From NCBI GenBank assembly GCA_045594705.1, contig JAZNZB010000067.1, positions 1 through 36,600 on the forward strand: a stretch of 36,600 nt of DNA, read 5' to 3'. Source of the DNA: SVQP01 sp045594705. Its GTDB lineage: Bacteria > Bacillota > Clostridia > Oscillospirales > CAG-272. Position 1 is the first letter of the stretch; every line of letters starts with the position of its first letter. Under the pieces are notes generated by a model. That model was not told the DNA's origin. It was given only the letters and a program-made list of their open reading frames with translations, and did no database searches. Position numbers and translations under genes: made by a program. Positions 22,586 to 35,300 of the stretch are shown here, piece by piece.

Positions 22586-23008
22586 ATGAAGCAAGTCAGA
22601 TTATTCGATCTCTCGCTTGGCAGTGCTATTCTGATCATCACAGCCAATCTGGTGCTGCTTTGCGCATGCGCGGGCATTGCCGCTTTTTCGCAAAATCCCA
22701 TTCCTGCACTGATTGTGCTGGTGGTTTTGGTGGTGGCTTGCATTGCTCAGGCGTGGTATTTTCTGTGGCGATCCCCCGTGCTGGACGAGACCTGCATCCG
22801 CCAAGGCAAGCACAGCATTGACAAAGCAAGCGTTTGCTGCGAGATCTTTTACAGCACAAGATACCGTGAGAAAACGTTACGCTTTTATGACAAAAGACGC
22901 CCCCAAGCCAAGGGCAAAAAGGACTGCATCACGGTACAGGCAACAAAGCGCAATCAAAAAAAGGTGCTTGCATGGATGGGGATTTCCGAGATCGTGCAAG
23001 CCGAGTAA
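22586..23008 (+). CDS. Two-helix membrane protein of unknown function
   Basis: The product is 140 residues and was not recognised. Two membrane helices (about 10-34 and 40-64) form a hairpin, followed by a basic, probably cytoplasmic domain with YSTRYREKTLRFYDKR and a Lys/Arg-rich end. The topology resembles small PH-like membrane proteins, but the match is not strong enough to name. GAGAGG lies before the ATG at 22586, so I prefer that over the GTG at 22580. It starts 9 nt after tcdA and is co-directional with it and with the zinc-ribbon gene. Confidence 0.72.
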   Translation: MKQVRLFDLSLGSAILIITANLVLLCACAGIAAFSQNPIPALIVLVVLVVACIAQAWYFLWRSPVLDETCIRQGKHSIDKASVCCEIFYSTRYREKTLRFYDKRRPQAKGKKDCITVQATKRNQKKVLAWMGISEIVQAE

Positions 23009-23021
23009 AAAAGAGGTTGAC

Positions 23022-23222
23022 ATGAAGCAAACAAGTAATCAGATCCAATGTCCGCGTTGCGGCAAGCTCCTCGAGGACAGACACGGCGCATGCCCCTACT
23101 GCGGCTACGACGGCTATATCCCCATGAGCGAGGCACAGATCAAAAAGATCAAGCTGATTCTCTACCCCATCGCCATCGTGCTTGCCATCCTTGCCATTTT
23201 TCTGATCCCCAAGCTGATATAA
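23022..23222 (+). CDS. Small zinc-ribbon membrane protein
   Basis: The product is 66 residues. The N-terminal zinc ribbon has CPRCGKLL (Cys10, Cys13) and CPYCGYDGY (Cys25, Cys28). A Lys-rich amphipathic stretch follows, and a C-terminal membrane helix (about 45-64, PIAIVLAILAIFLIP). AGAGGTTGAC precedes the ATG at 23022. It starts 13 nt after the preceding gene and ends just before a terminator. Zinc-ribbon plus one membrane helix is a common small-protein design in Firmicutes; function unknown. It lies next to, and converges on, the giant gene, whose product also begins with a zinc ribbon. Confidence 0.78.
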   Translation: MKQTSNQIQCPRCGKLLEDRHGACPYCGYDGYIPMSEAQIKKIKLILYPIAIVLAILAIFLIPKLI

Positions 23223-23224
23223 GC

Positions 23225-23260
23225 AAAACCGCCCCGAGCAATCAAAAGGGCGGTTTTTTT
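23225..23260 (+). terminator. Terminator of the tcdA operon
   Basis: AAAACCGCCC (23225-23234) pairs with GGGCGGTTTT (23248-23257), followed by further T residues. The reverse orientation also has a short U-tract, so it may act on the convergent giant gene too. Confidence 0.88.
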
Positions 23261-23275
23261 CATAGAAATACAAGT

Positions 23276-23301
23276 GAGCCGTCGGGTTGCCCCGACGGCT
23301 C
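23276..23301 (-). terminator. Hairpin after the giant TIR-LRR gene
   Basis: GAGCCGTCGGG (23276-23286) pairs with CCCGACGGCTC (23291-23301) around a TTGC loop, 10 nt past the stop codon. The U-tract on the minus strand is weak (CACTTGTATTTC); with 23225-23260 it forms a convergent double terminator. Confidence 0.75.
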
Positions 23302-23311
23302 TTTGTTTGAT

Positions 23312-26300
23312 TTACTTAAGCTTGGGAACGTTGGGATCCAGGTTCCAAACCGCGTCGTCCCAGTTGGATCTGTAGAACTCGCGGAGCTCAAGAACGGTTG
23401 CAACCGTTCCGATCTCGTTGGAAGCCTCGCCTACGGTCTCATACTTGGTGATCTGCTGCGTATCCACGCGATAGCAGTTCTCCACAGTACCCAGGTTCTC
23501 TGCTACGATACCGCCGACCAAGGTGTACTTGTTCTTCTGCGTACCGTGAGAGGTCACGTTGCCGTATGCAACACAGCCGCTGATCATAGCGTCAGCACTG
23601 TTCTGTGCTGCGATACCGCCTGCGTACGCATAGTGGTGAGTACTTCTTGCAACAACGGTGACGTTGGTGTAGCAGTCGCTGATCGTGCCCTCGTTGCAGC
23701 CAACCAGGCCGCCTGCGATCACGATGTAGCCGCAGCTTGCATTCAGGCTCGAGGATCTGACGTAGCAGTTCGAGATCGTGCCCTTATTGTAAGCCGCCAG
23801 AACGCCTGCGTAAACGTCGTTGTTGGTGGTTCTGTTCGCGGTGACGGTTGCATCCACGATGCCCAGGTTCTCGATCGTGCCCTCTACGTAGCCAAACAGA
23901 CCGACTGCGGTGCCGCCGCTGGTCAGCGTGAAATCACGAATAACGTATCCGTTACCGTTCAGGTGACCCTTGAAGGGCGTGGTGCTCGAATCGCCGATCA
24001 CGGTGATCGCATAATCACCAAGCAGGATATCGGCACCCAGGATGAAGTATACGTCCTCAAAGTCCTCACCGTCGTTGACCATTTCTGCCAGGTAAGCCAG
24101 CTGTGCACCCGTGAAGATGACGTAAGGATCATCCTCAGCACCCGTACCGCTCTGGAAGCCCTCGGCAACGTCCTCACCGTTCCATACGGGAGCGATGACG
24201 GGATCCAGCGTGTAATTGACGGTTGCTTCGCAGTTTTCAAACGTGGTCTCATCAGTCTGGGCCGCATCTGTCAGCAGATTGATGGTCTGGAGCATGGTGC
24301 AATTCTTGAATGCATATGCGGGAATGGTGTACTGGTTGGTTACGTTGACCGTGGTAATGCTCGTGGGAACGTAGAATCTGTAGTAGTTATCCATAGAGAC
24401 GGTTCCCGCTACCGTGCTGTACGAGGTGGTGTAGCCAAAGATGTAGCCGAACGCCATTTCGTACGCGTAGGTCGGGTTCATAGACTTTCCTGTGAACGGA
24501 ACAGTCACGTCGGTCAGAGCCGAGCAGCCCTTGAACGCGCCGTTACCGATCGAGGTGACCGATTCGGGAACGATCAGTACGGTAACCGTCTGGTTATCCT
24601 GGAATGCATATTCACCGATGGTCAGCAAGCCGTTCGGGAGCACGTAGGTGTTATCCTCGTCACTGTTGATCTTGGAAAGCTTGTTGCAGCCTTGGAATGC
24701 ATACGCACCGATCGTAGTCAGCTCAGAGCCGAACGTGATCTCGGTAAGCTCGGTGCAGCCCTTGAATGCGTAATTGCTGACGGTAGTCAGGTTCTGGCCG
24801 CCCTTGATCGCTGTGATATTCGCACAGTTCTCAAATGCGTTTGCACCGATCGTCGTCACCTGCGTGGGAATGACGATGGCATCCTCGTCCGCGCTGTTCA
24901 AGCGCTTGAGGTTGGTGCAGCCCTGGAATGCGTAATTGCCGATCGAGGTGGTCGTATCGGGCAGAACGATCTCCTCAATGGAAGCGCAATTCTGGAATGC
25001 ATACGCGGGCAGTGCGGTCTGATCGGTGACGGTCACCTTGGTGATCATACCGGAGATGTAATAGTAGTAGCTATTGCCGCCCTGTCTTACTGTACCGTCC
25101 ACGCCGGACTGGGTCGTATATCCGAAGATATAGCCGAAGGTTGCGTAGTTTCCGGTAGAGGTTCTGGTGTTACCAACAAAGGGCAAGGTCCAATCGTAGA
25201 TCTCAATGCAGCCCTTGAATGCGCCAAGGCCGATGGTGGTGACCGACTCGGGGATCACGGCCGTATTGTCGGACTCGGAGTTGATCTTGTGCAGTGCTAC
25301 ACATCCGCTGAACGCATATTCATTGATGGTGGTCATGCTCTCACCGAAGGTCAGCTGCTCAAGCTCAATGCAGTTTTCAAATGCGTGAGAGCCGATCGAG
25401 GTCGTGCTTTCGGGCAGATGTACTGCTGTGAGAGACTTACACTCGGCAAATGCGTAGTTCTGAATGGTGGTCACGTCACCGCAAGTAAACTCGGTCATGG
25501 ACGAGCATCCGTAGAATGCATAAGTATTGATCGCAGTCACACCCACGGGGATATTGAATACGCCCTCGGTGGTGCTGTTGAGTGTCTTAAGCGCGGTGCA
25601 GTTGTAGAATGCATACTGACCGATCGAGGTGGTTGCCTCGGGAATGGTCACGTTCTCGATGAAGTAGCAGCCGTAGAATGCATAACCGGGAATCTCGGTC
25701 TGTCTGGTAATGGTCACGTTCTTAATCGTGGTGGGAATGCTGTAGGAACCCTGGTACTGATTGATCGTGTTTCCGTTGTTACCAAAGATATAACCGAATA
25801 CGTAGTAGCTGGAACCGGTCGAGCCTGCAGCATCCTTGCCTACGAAAGGCAGGGTGATGTCGGTCAGAGCCGTGCAGCCCTGGAATGCACCCGCGCCGAT
25901 CGAGGTCACGCTATCGGGAACCACGATCACGGTGGCATTCTGCAAATTCTGGAATGCATAATCACCGATGCTGGTCAAGCCTGCGGGCAGGTTGATCACG
26001 GGAATCACGGGAGCTTCGGGAGCGGGCTCTTCCTGCTCGGGCTCCTCAGTGGTCTCTTCCTCGGTGGTCTCTTCCTCGGTGGTCTCCTCTTCGGTAGTCT
26101 CTTCCTCGGTGGACTCTTCCTCACCAGAGGTGGTTTCCTCGTCGATGGACTCTTCCTCACCGGAGGTGGTTTCCTCATCGGTGGACTCTTCCTCACCGGA
26201 GGTGGTTTCCTCGTTGGTGGTAGTATCCTCCTCGGTGGTAGTCTCTTCCTCGGTCGTGGTCTCTTCCTCGGTGGTATCCTCGGGAGTTTCCTCGGGAGTT

Positions 26301-29300
26301 TCCTCCTCAACGTCGGGAATGACGTCAAACATCACGAGGTTGGTGCAGCCTGCAAACGCATATCTGCCGATCGAGGTCAGCTTGCTTTGCTCGTGAACGT
26401 CAACCGTAGTAAGAGTGAAGTCGCCGTTGAACGCATAATCACCGATCGTAGCCAGCTCTTGTCCGAGCACCAGCGTATCAAACTCGATGCAGCCTGCAAA
26501 CGCATATCTGCCGATCGAGGTCACGCTGTCGGGAATGATAAACGTGCCGTCAACGTCGCTGTTGAATCTGATCAACGAGCTGCATCCGTTGAATGCACTT
26601 TCGCCGATGGTGGTCGCGGTCTCGGGAATGGTCACGCTCTCAAGGAAGCTGCAATTCTGGAATGCATACGAAGGAATGGTGGTCTGTACCGTGATGGTGA
26701 CGTTTCTGATACTCTGAGGAATGTAGAAATTCGTGTTGTACTGGTATACGTAATCATCACCCGTACCGGACGTTCCGAAGATATATCCGAATACGTAGTT
26801 GTTACCGTAATAGTTGGAATTGCTCTGTCCAACGAACGGCAACGTGATATCGGTCAACGCTTCACATCCGCCAAAGGCTGCAGAGTCGATCGAAGTAACG
26901 GTCGTAGGAACGGTCACGGTGGTAATACCGCCGGCGTTATAGAACGCACTCGAACCGATGGAGAGCAAGCCCTCGGGCAGATCGATCGTGCCGTCCTCCT
27001 GGCTGTTGATCGAATTCAAAGCGGTACAATTGTAGAACGCTTGGCTGCCAATCGAGGTCACGCTGTTACCGATGTCTACCGTTTGCAGCGCAGCGCAGCT
27101 ATGGAATGCATAGTCGCTGATCGCGGTGGTATTGTCGGACAAGGTCACACTTGTAATGTTTTCACAGCCGCTGAACGCACCGAACGGAATGGTTTCCTGG
27201 TTGGTTACGGTAACGCTGGTCAGCGTTTCGGGGATGTAATAATACTGATAATAAGAGGTACTGGACTGATAATACTGCTTGAACGTGCCCTCTGCCTGCG
27301 TGGTGCCGTTGTGGCCGAAGATGTGGCCAAGCACTGCAGTGGTAGCGTAGTTCGAGGTCGGAGTCTGACCGACGAACGGAATGGTCAGCGATTCAAGCAA
27401 GTCGCAGCCCTTGAATGCGCCAAGGCCGATATAGGTCACGGTGTCTGCCACCACGATCTCGGTTGCGGGAACGACGTTTTCAAACGCGCCTGCGCCAATG
27501 GTGGTCGCGCCCTCGGGAATGAGGATCAAGCCCTCAACGTCGCTGTTGAACATGCTCAGCGAGTAGCAGTTCTTGAACGCGCCTGCGCCGATTTCCTCAA
27601 CGTTGGGCGTGTAAACCTGCTCCAGGGTCTCGAAGTTTTCAAACGCGCCTGCACCGATCTCGGTACCCGTGAAGGTCACCTTGGTCAGCGAGGTGGGAAC
27701 GTAATAGGTCTGTTCGCCCTGCTTGATCGCAGTCAGGCCGTCACCCTCGGTCGTTCCGAACAGTGCGCCGAACGCGACGGACGAGCCGCCCAGTCCGCGG
27801 ATATACGCGCTATCCGAGCCGTTGTTGACACTACTGTCCTTTTGATAACGGAAGGTAAAGACGTCTCCTTCGACTACGCTGTTATCCGTGTAGGTCTGAT
27901 AGCCGGTCATGTTCGTACCGGATACGGAGATAACCGTAGTACCGTTCTTGAAAACGATCAGGTTATCACAGTTGCTCTCGCTGGATACCATGTATTCAAA
28001 CGAGAAGGTGCCGCCTTCCGTGATCGTGATCACGTAATCGGAGGTGGTGCTATGCTGATTCTGGTTTGTGGGAACCAGAACGCCGTCGGCATTGAACTGC
28101 CAAGGATAGGTGGAGTTGTTGCTCTGCAGTACGTAGTTCTGAACGTCGCTCGCAGTCGTGGGCAGCGTCAGCTCCTCAAGACTCATGCAGCCTGCAAACG
28201 CGCCTGCGCCGATCGATACGACGGTTTCGGGAAGCGTTACGGAAACAAGCTCGGTCTGATCCTTGAACGCATCGGATGCGATCATGGTAACGGGCTTGCC
28301 TGCGATTGCCGCGGGAATCTTGACCGTGGTCTCTTCACCTTCGTAGGAATCAATGGTCACGCCTGCATCCGACTCGGTGTAAGTGAAGTCTGCGGGCTTG
28401 CTGTCGCCTTCCCAGTATGCATATACCGCAAAGGACTCTGCAGCTGCCTCGGTCAGTTCAAATTCCTCGGTCAGTTCGATGTCGGTAAACCAACCGCCGA
28501 ACTCATAGCCCTCTCTTACGGGCGTTTCCAGCTCAATGGCCTGGCCGTACTTGAGCTCAAGTTCTTCGGTGGGCTCACCGTTGCCGGGAGCAACCGTCAT
28601 GGTCACGCGTACTCTTGTGTAATAGTAATCCACAACCAAAGTGCCGTCGGGCAGGATGGTCACGGTCTGAGCCTCGGGAGCGATGAAGCCTTCCAGCTCT
28701 CTGACGGCAGGCGTGATGGTTTCATCTGCCGTGCCGATCAGGTTCAGAATCTGGTCCAGCGTGAATTCATCGTCGTCCACGTTCTCAAGGTAATGGTTGA
28801 CTACGTAAGTGACGTCCTCTCTTGCACTCCATCTTGCAGTCAGGCTGACGCCTGCCAGCTCGTTCCAGGTGCCCGAGACGTACTGTACGTCATCGGAGGT
28901 AAACCAGCCAAGGAAGGTGTAACCGACTCTTACGGGAGTGGGCAGCGTGAAGCTCTGATCGTATGCCACGGTCATGTCGGTATATCCGAGCTGATTCTCT
29001 TCCTCGTCCACAATGTAGCCCTGGTTTGCATCCAAGGATACGTTATACTCATTTGCTTGCCAGGAGGGTGTCAGGATCACGTCAGATGCGATGTTCCAGT
29101 AGCTGTTGTAGCTCAGCAGCTCGCCGTTATACAGCCAGCCAAGGAAGGTATAGCCTTCTCTGCTCAGCTGCGGCAGCGGATAGTAGCTACCAAAGTCAAC
29201 CTCGTCGTAAGCCTCGGAGTCGGGATCGTCGTAGAACTGATCCACGATCTCAACCACTGCGGTTGCGGAGCTTGCAGCCATTGCGCCGTCCACGTGCAGC

Positions 29301-32300
29301 TCGGTCTGGCCGGTCACGTTTTCGTTCAGGCCTCTGACTGCGATGTAGTACAGCGTATCTGCGCTGACCTGATAGGTAATGCTGAAGTTGATGCCGTTAC
29401 CGTCGTCGTTGCTTGCCAGCTCAGTCATATCCTGTGCGTAAAGCACACCGTAGGTATCCAGCATAGCGGTCGTGGTAAAGGTCACGTAGCCGTCAGACTC
29501 TGCGTAGAATACGTAAAGCATTTCGGTCATGCCCTCAAGCTCCACGGTCACGATCGAACGCAAGCCTACGATGCCCTGCGTAGCGGGAGCATCCTCAGCG
29601 GGAACGTACTCGATCCACTTTGCGTACAGCGTCATATCCGAGGTGATATCACCCGTGAAGGTGTACTTATTGATGCACTCTGCCTCGGTGTACCAGCCTG
29701 CAAAGAAGTAGCCCTCTCTGCTCGGATTTGCAGGACGCACCAGTCTGTCGCCGTTATAAAGCACCTGCTGCTCAGACTCGATCTCAGCACCGTTGTAATC
29801 AAAGGTCACCGTCTGATCCAGGTCGTTCTCGCCGGTGCCCTCGTACGTGATCTCGTAACGAATTGCGATCCAGTTTGCATACAGCGTCATATTCTGCGTG
29901 CCGATCCATGCTCCGCTTTCGTACTTATCCTCGCCGAAGTACCAGCCGTCGAAGGTGTAACCCTCTCTTGTGGGAGTGGGCAGCGTGTATTCCACGCCGT
30001 ACGTGTATTCTGCCTCGGTCGTATCCACCTCGCCGCCGTTTGCGTTGAATGTGATCGAATAGGTGTTCACCTGCCAGTTTGCAATAAAGGTGCGCTCACC
30101 CTCACTGCCGTACGGGATGGTCACGCTCAGCACAGGCGTATCCTGTCCTGCGTAGGTCCAGCCAAGGAAGGTGTAACCTGTCTTGGTGGGCGCATACAGC
30201 GTGACGGATTTATTAATATTGTAGTTTTCGGGGTTTCTGTAATCGTTTTCACCGCCGTTCAGCTCATAAATGATGTTGTAGCCGGCGATATCCCAGGACG
30301 CGGTCAGGGTACGGTCTCTGGTGTCGGTCCAGGGCGCGTGTCCGTACTGCGTGCCACTGTAGAACCAGCCAGTAAAGATGTAACCTGCCTTGGTGGGAAT
30401 GGGAAGCTCGTATTCAGCGTCGTAGGTAACGGTCATGGAGCTGATATCAAGCGATCCGCCTGCGGTATCAAGCCAAACAGTATAGGTGTTGGGCGTCCAG
30501 TGTGCCGTGAAGCTCAGATCGCCGATCGAGCCGTACTCGATAGTCACAGAGGTCACAGGCTCATCCTGTCCCTCATACGTCCAGCCGACAAAGGTGTAAC
30601 CCGTACGGGTAGGAGTGCCGAGCGTGAAGGTAGAGGTATTTACCTGATATGTACTGGGATTGTTATAATAGTTAGTACCGCCGTTGAGCTCGTAATTAAT
30701 ATTATAGGTAATGATTTCCCAATGTGCATACAGGTTCAGGTTGTACAGATTGTTCCATACACCGTCGGTATACTGCGTGCTGCTGTAGCGTCCGTCGAAC
30801 CAACCTGTAAAGGTATAACCTGTTCTCTCGGGCGTGGGCAGCGTGTATGCCACGTCATAGGTCACGTTGACCGAGGTGGGATCTACCGTGCCACCGTTGG
30901 GATCCAGGTAGATGATGTTTGTCAGAGGAACCCAACCGGGAACCAGAGTGACGTCGGACGCGATGGTCCAGGTACCGTTGATCACCTGCTCTTCGCCGTT
31001 GTACCAACCTGTGAACGTGTAGCCCGTTCTGTTGGGCGTGGGCAGCAGGAAGCTCTGATCGTATACCATGGAGACCACAGAGCTGCTGCCGGAAACGTAT
31101 CCGTCCACGTCACCGCTCGGATATGCTACCGTGGAACTGCCCGGACGGTTACCCGTGATGACCAGCGAAACGTTTTCGTTGGTGGTATCCTCGTTTGCCT
31201 TGATTGCAATGTAGTACAGCTGACCTGCTTCGAGCCATGCTTCCATGTGGAAGTTGCTACCGTTTCCGCCGTCCTGACCGTAATACTGCTCGTTCAGATT
31301 TGCATCATAAACGTAACCTTCGGTATCTACGGCACCGGTCGAATAAATATTGGCCCAAGTGGAAACCTCGGAAACGATCGCGTAATACTTCACAGTCTGA
31401 CCCGACAGGGCAACCGTGGTCGTAGAGCCGACCGTGATGATACCGTCATATGCTTGATCGGGTTCGATCCAACGGGCATACAGCGTCATATCGTCGTAAA
31501 TGTGGGAATCAAAGTAATGACGGTACTGCAGCTCTTCATCGGTGTACCAGCCGCCAAATACGTAGCCCTCGCGCTCGGGAGCAATGGGATAAGGCAGTGT
31601 GCAGCCGGAGCCGAGATGGATAACCAGATCGTCGGTCTCGCCATCGTTATAACGAATGGTAATGTCTGCGATCGGCTTGGTATAATCCTGCAGCGTCACG
31701 TTGTAAACGTTGGGTACCCAACGGGCAACCAGCGTCAGATCCTCAACGTTATTCCATACGCCGTCCTCGTAGCGGATGTTTCCGCCGTACCACCAGCCGT
31801 CAAAGGTGTAACCTGTTCTTTCGGGAGTGGGCAGCACGTAGGTTGCGTCATATGTTACGTTGATCGATTCAAACTCCGTTTCGCCGCCGTTCGCATCCAG
31901 CGTCACAACGTGCGTCACGGGAGTCCAATGAGGTGTCAGCGTCATATCCGAGGAAGTGGTCCACGTACCCTCGGTGACCTGCGTTTCTCCGTTGAACCAA
32001 CCGTTGAAGGTATATCCTCTTCTGGTCAGAATGGGAAGCGTAAACGCCTCGTCAAATGTGACGGTCATGCTCGCACTGCTGTCGGGGATGTAGTGCGTTG
32101 CGCTATCGGGAATCTTGACAACTGCCGAGCTGTCTGCAACCGTGCCGTAAAGGTTGACTGTGATATTACCAGTGGAGATGCTCGAGATAAATCTCACACC
32201 GATATAGTACAGTTGACCGGCTGTCACGTGATAGCTGATGCTATGATTGGTCAGGCCGGAATCGTAGGTCTGCATGTTCAGGTTGCTGTCATACAGATCG

Positions 32301-35300
32301 ACGCGCAGAGCGCTCTTGCCGCTTGCGTTGATCGTAATGGTTTCATCCACCTGTGCGACGAACGCAAGATAGCCGATATTGGTTCCGCTTACGTACAGGA
32401 ATCTTCTCTGTTCGGGAGAAATGGTGCTTTCATAGCTGTACCAGGGGCTGATCCACTTTGCATACAGCGTAATGCTCTCATTCAGCTCACCGTCAAAGCT
32501 GTAGCGGTTGTACAGCGAAGAATCGGTATACCAGCCGGCGAAGAGATAGCCGGACTGGGCGGGAACGGCGGGATAAGGAACCGTTTGGTCATGCTGGAGC
32601 GTGATCACGGTGTTCTCGGTGATTCCGTCGTTATATACGTAAGTCACGGTAATGGGATCTTTCTTGGTATCCTCAAAGGTAACAGTGTACTGATTTGCCT
32701 TCCACTGAGCAGTCAGTGCAACGTCGAAGGCGGTATTCCAAATGCCGCTTTCATACTTGACTTCACCGCTGTACCAGCCAATGAAGGTATAACCCTCTCT
32801 GGTGGGATCGGGCAGCGTGACCTCCTGATCGAACGTGACGGTCACAGTGCTTTCGGAAACCGTGCCGCCTGCGGCGTCCATGGTCACCTCGTAGGTGTTT
32901 GCAGTCCAATTTGCCGTATAAGTACGGTCACCGATGCTGCCGGCCTCTACGATCACCTCAAGCACGGGAGTCTCCTGACCTTCGAACGTCCAGCCTGCAA
33001 AGGTATATCCCACGCGTGTAGGAGGCTGAAGGACGATCTTATCCTCAATGGTATAGGTCTTGGGATTGACAAACGAATTGGTGCCGCCGTTGAGCTCGTA
33101 TGTAATATTGTATACGATCGGGCTCCACATCGCCTTCAGCGTCACGTCGGAAAGATCCTTCCACGTGCCGCCCTTATACTGCTTTCCGTTTGCATACCAG
33201 CCCATGAAATCGTAGCCGGTTAGCTCGGGGGTGGGCAAGGTATAAGACTTATCGTATGTCACATTCACAGTCAGGTCACTGACTGTGCCGCCATCGGGAT
33301 TGAGCGTGATGACGTGAGTCATGGGAGCCCAACGCACCTCAACGCGGAGATCCTCGGTATACTTCCAGATCCACGTGCCGTCATCAATGCGTTTTCCGTT
33401 GCGGTACGTGCCCTGATAGGAGTAACCCGTTCTGCCGGGTACGGGCATGGAGAAGGAATCGTCATACGTGACGTCGAAGGTCAGCGTATAACCCGGAGCA
33501 TACTTTCCGGAGCTATTCAGATCCAGGAAGGTAATGGTGTATACGTCTGCCTGCCATTTTGCAGTCAGGGTCACGTCACAAGCGTCACTCCAGTATCCGT
33601 CTGTGTACTGCGCATCCTGCAGGTACCAGCCCACAAAGGAATAGCCGGTTCTGTAGGGAGCTTCCAGGGTAAAGGGCTGATCATAGGTCACGGTGATCGG
33701 AGCAAGATCGTAATTACCACCGTTGACGTCAAAGCTCAGCGTATAAGAATTTGCCTGCCAGTTGGCAGTAAAGCTTCTGTCACCGACACTTCCCTCCTCG
33801 ATTGTAACCTCCGTGGAGAGTTCATCCGTATCCGTACCGGTCCAGCCAAGGAAGGTATAGCCCTCTCTGGTCGGATTAGCCAGCGTAAAGGTCGGAGTCT
33901 CAACGTTGTAGCCGCCGGGATTCTCGGTCTCGAACAGCACGTTATCAAGGCCCAGATCATACGTGATCGAATAAGCATTTGGGTCAGACCAACGTGCGCC
34001 GATCGTCAGAGTAAATACGGGATTTTTCTCGGAAATATCGTAAGAATGGGAAACATACGCCCAGTCAACGAAATTGTAACCGACTCTTGCGGTCATCGCA
34101 AGCGCAGTAAAGCTGCCCTTATCGGTATACGAAACAGTCGCATCGGTCTGCATGCCCTTGGGGCTGACGCTATCCGAAAGGCCGGTCAGGCTTGCACCGG
34201 GAAGCGAGAGCACATCACCGATCATTGCAGTCTGCTCTGCATCGACGATGTAGCCGCCGTTAGACTGATACTCCACCGTAACGGGCACATCAGCCTTGAG
34301 CAGCATATTGATGACGTCCGTGAATTCCTCTTTGTTGCTGACGTCATTGTTATCGCTCTTCTGAATCTGCTGAATTGCGCGGATAGCCGCAAGTCTCTGT
34401 TCACTGCCCTCATAGTCTGCAAGATCGGCATAAATAGCCGCTGCATCCTTGTAGTGGCCGCTCTTATACAGATCGTCCGCACTCTGATATCTTGCATCCG
34501 GGATGAAATGCACGAACAACGCTCCGCTGACACCCAGATATGCAATGATCAGAAACAGCAGAACAATGGTAGAGACACCGAAGAATCGCTTCGTTCTTCT
34601 GCGCTTGGCATACTGTCTCTCGGTCTTGTTGATCTGCGCCAGCTTGATCTGCTCAGCCTTGATCCTTGCCTTTTCCTCAGCTTCCTGCTTGGCCTGCTTC
34701 CATTTATCCACACGCAGCTGCAGTGCACGAGCCTGATCGTCTGCGTCCTTATATCCGCTGATAGACTGGAACGAGGCAATACACTTGATCCAGACCTCGG
34801 GACCCGCATCTCTGGCGGTCGCGGTCGCAATGGTCTTGTTATAAATCGCCTCCTTGGGCGCATTCAGCTTGATCTCCTCACAACGGGCCAGCAGCTCTGC
34901 CGCATCCTTGAAATCCTTGATGCCCGAAAGGATCGCGATTGCCTGATCGTACTTACGTGTCTTGATCAAGGGGAGCGCAAGATCATACTGACGCTGCTTC
35001 TCGGCAAGAGCCAGTCGTTCTGCGATGACCTTCTGACAATTCTCAAGCTCCTGTCTTTGCTGCAGGTTTGCAAGCTCCAGGGCTTTGACAAAGTTCGGGC
35101 TCTTTTCCAACGAAACAGAGGAGCTGGAAAGCTCACCGACTGTCTTGATCTTCAAGGACGCCAACAGCTTGACAATATATGCGCCGTAGCACTGCTGGTC
35201 GATGCGCAGCGCCTTATCGGCGACCTCGGTTGCATTTGCCCATTTGGCATCGCTGAGCAGCTTGTTTGCCTGTCTGAGCAGAGGTGCGGTCTCAATATTG

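Noticed and set aside
26009..26308. Short regular repeats that could suggest a CRISPR array
   Set aside because: The repeats are contiguous, without unique spacers, and they encode an in-frame Glu/Thr tract. No cas genes are present in the window.
23048..33223. Stop-free plus-strand frame of 3391 codons antisense to the giant gene
   Set aside because: It lies exactly opposite a gene with clear domain repeats and strong start signals. Its translation has no recognisable domain. The absence of stops follows from avoidance of TTA, CTA and TCA codons in the repetitive sense strand.
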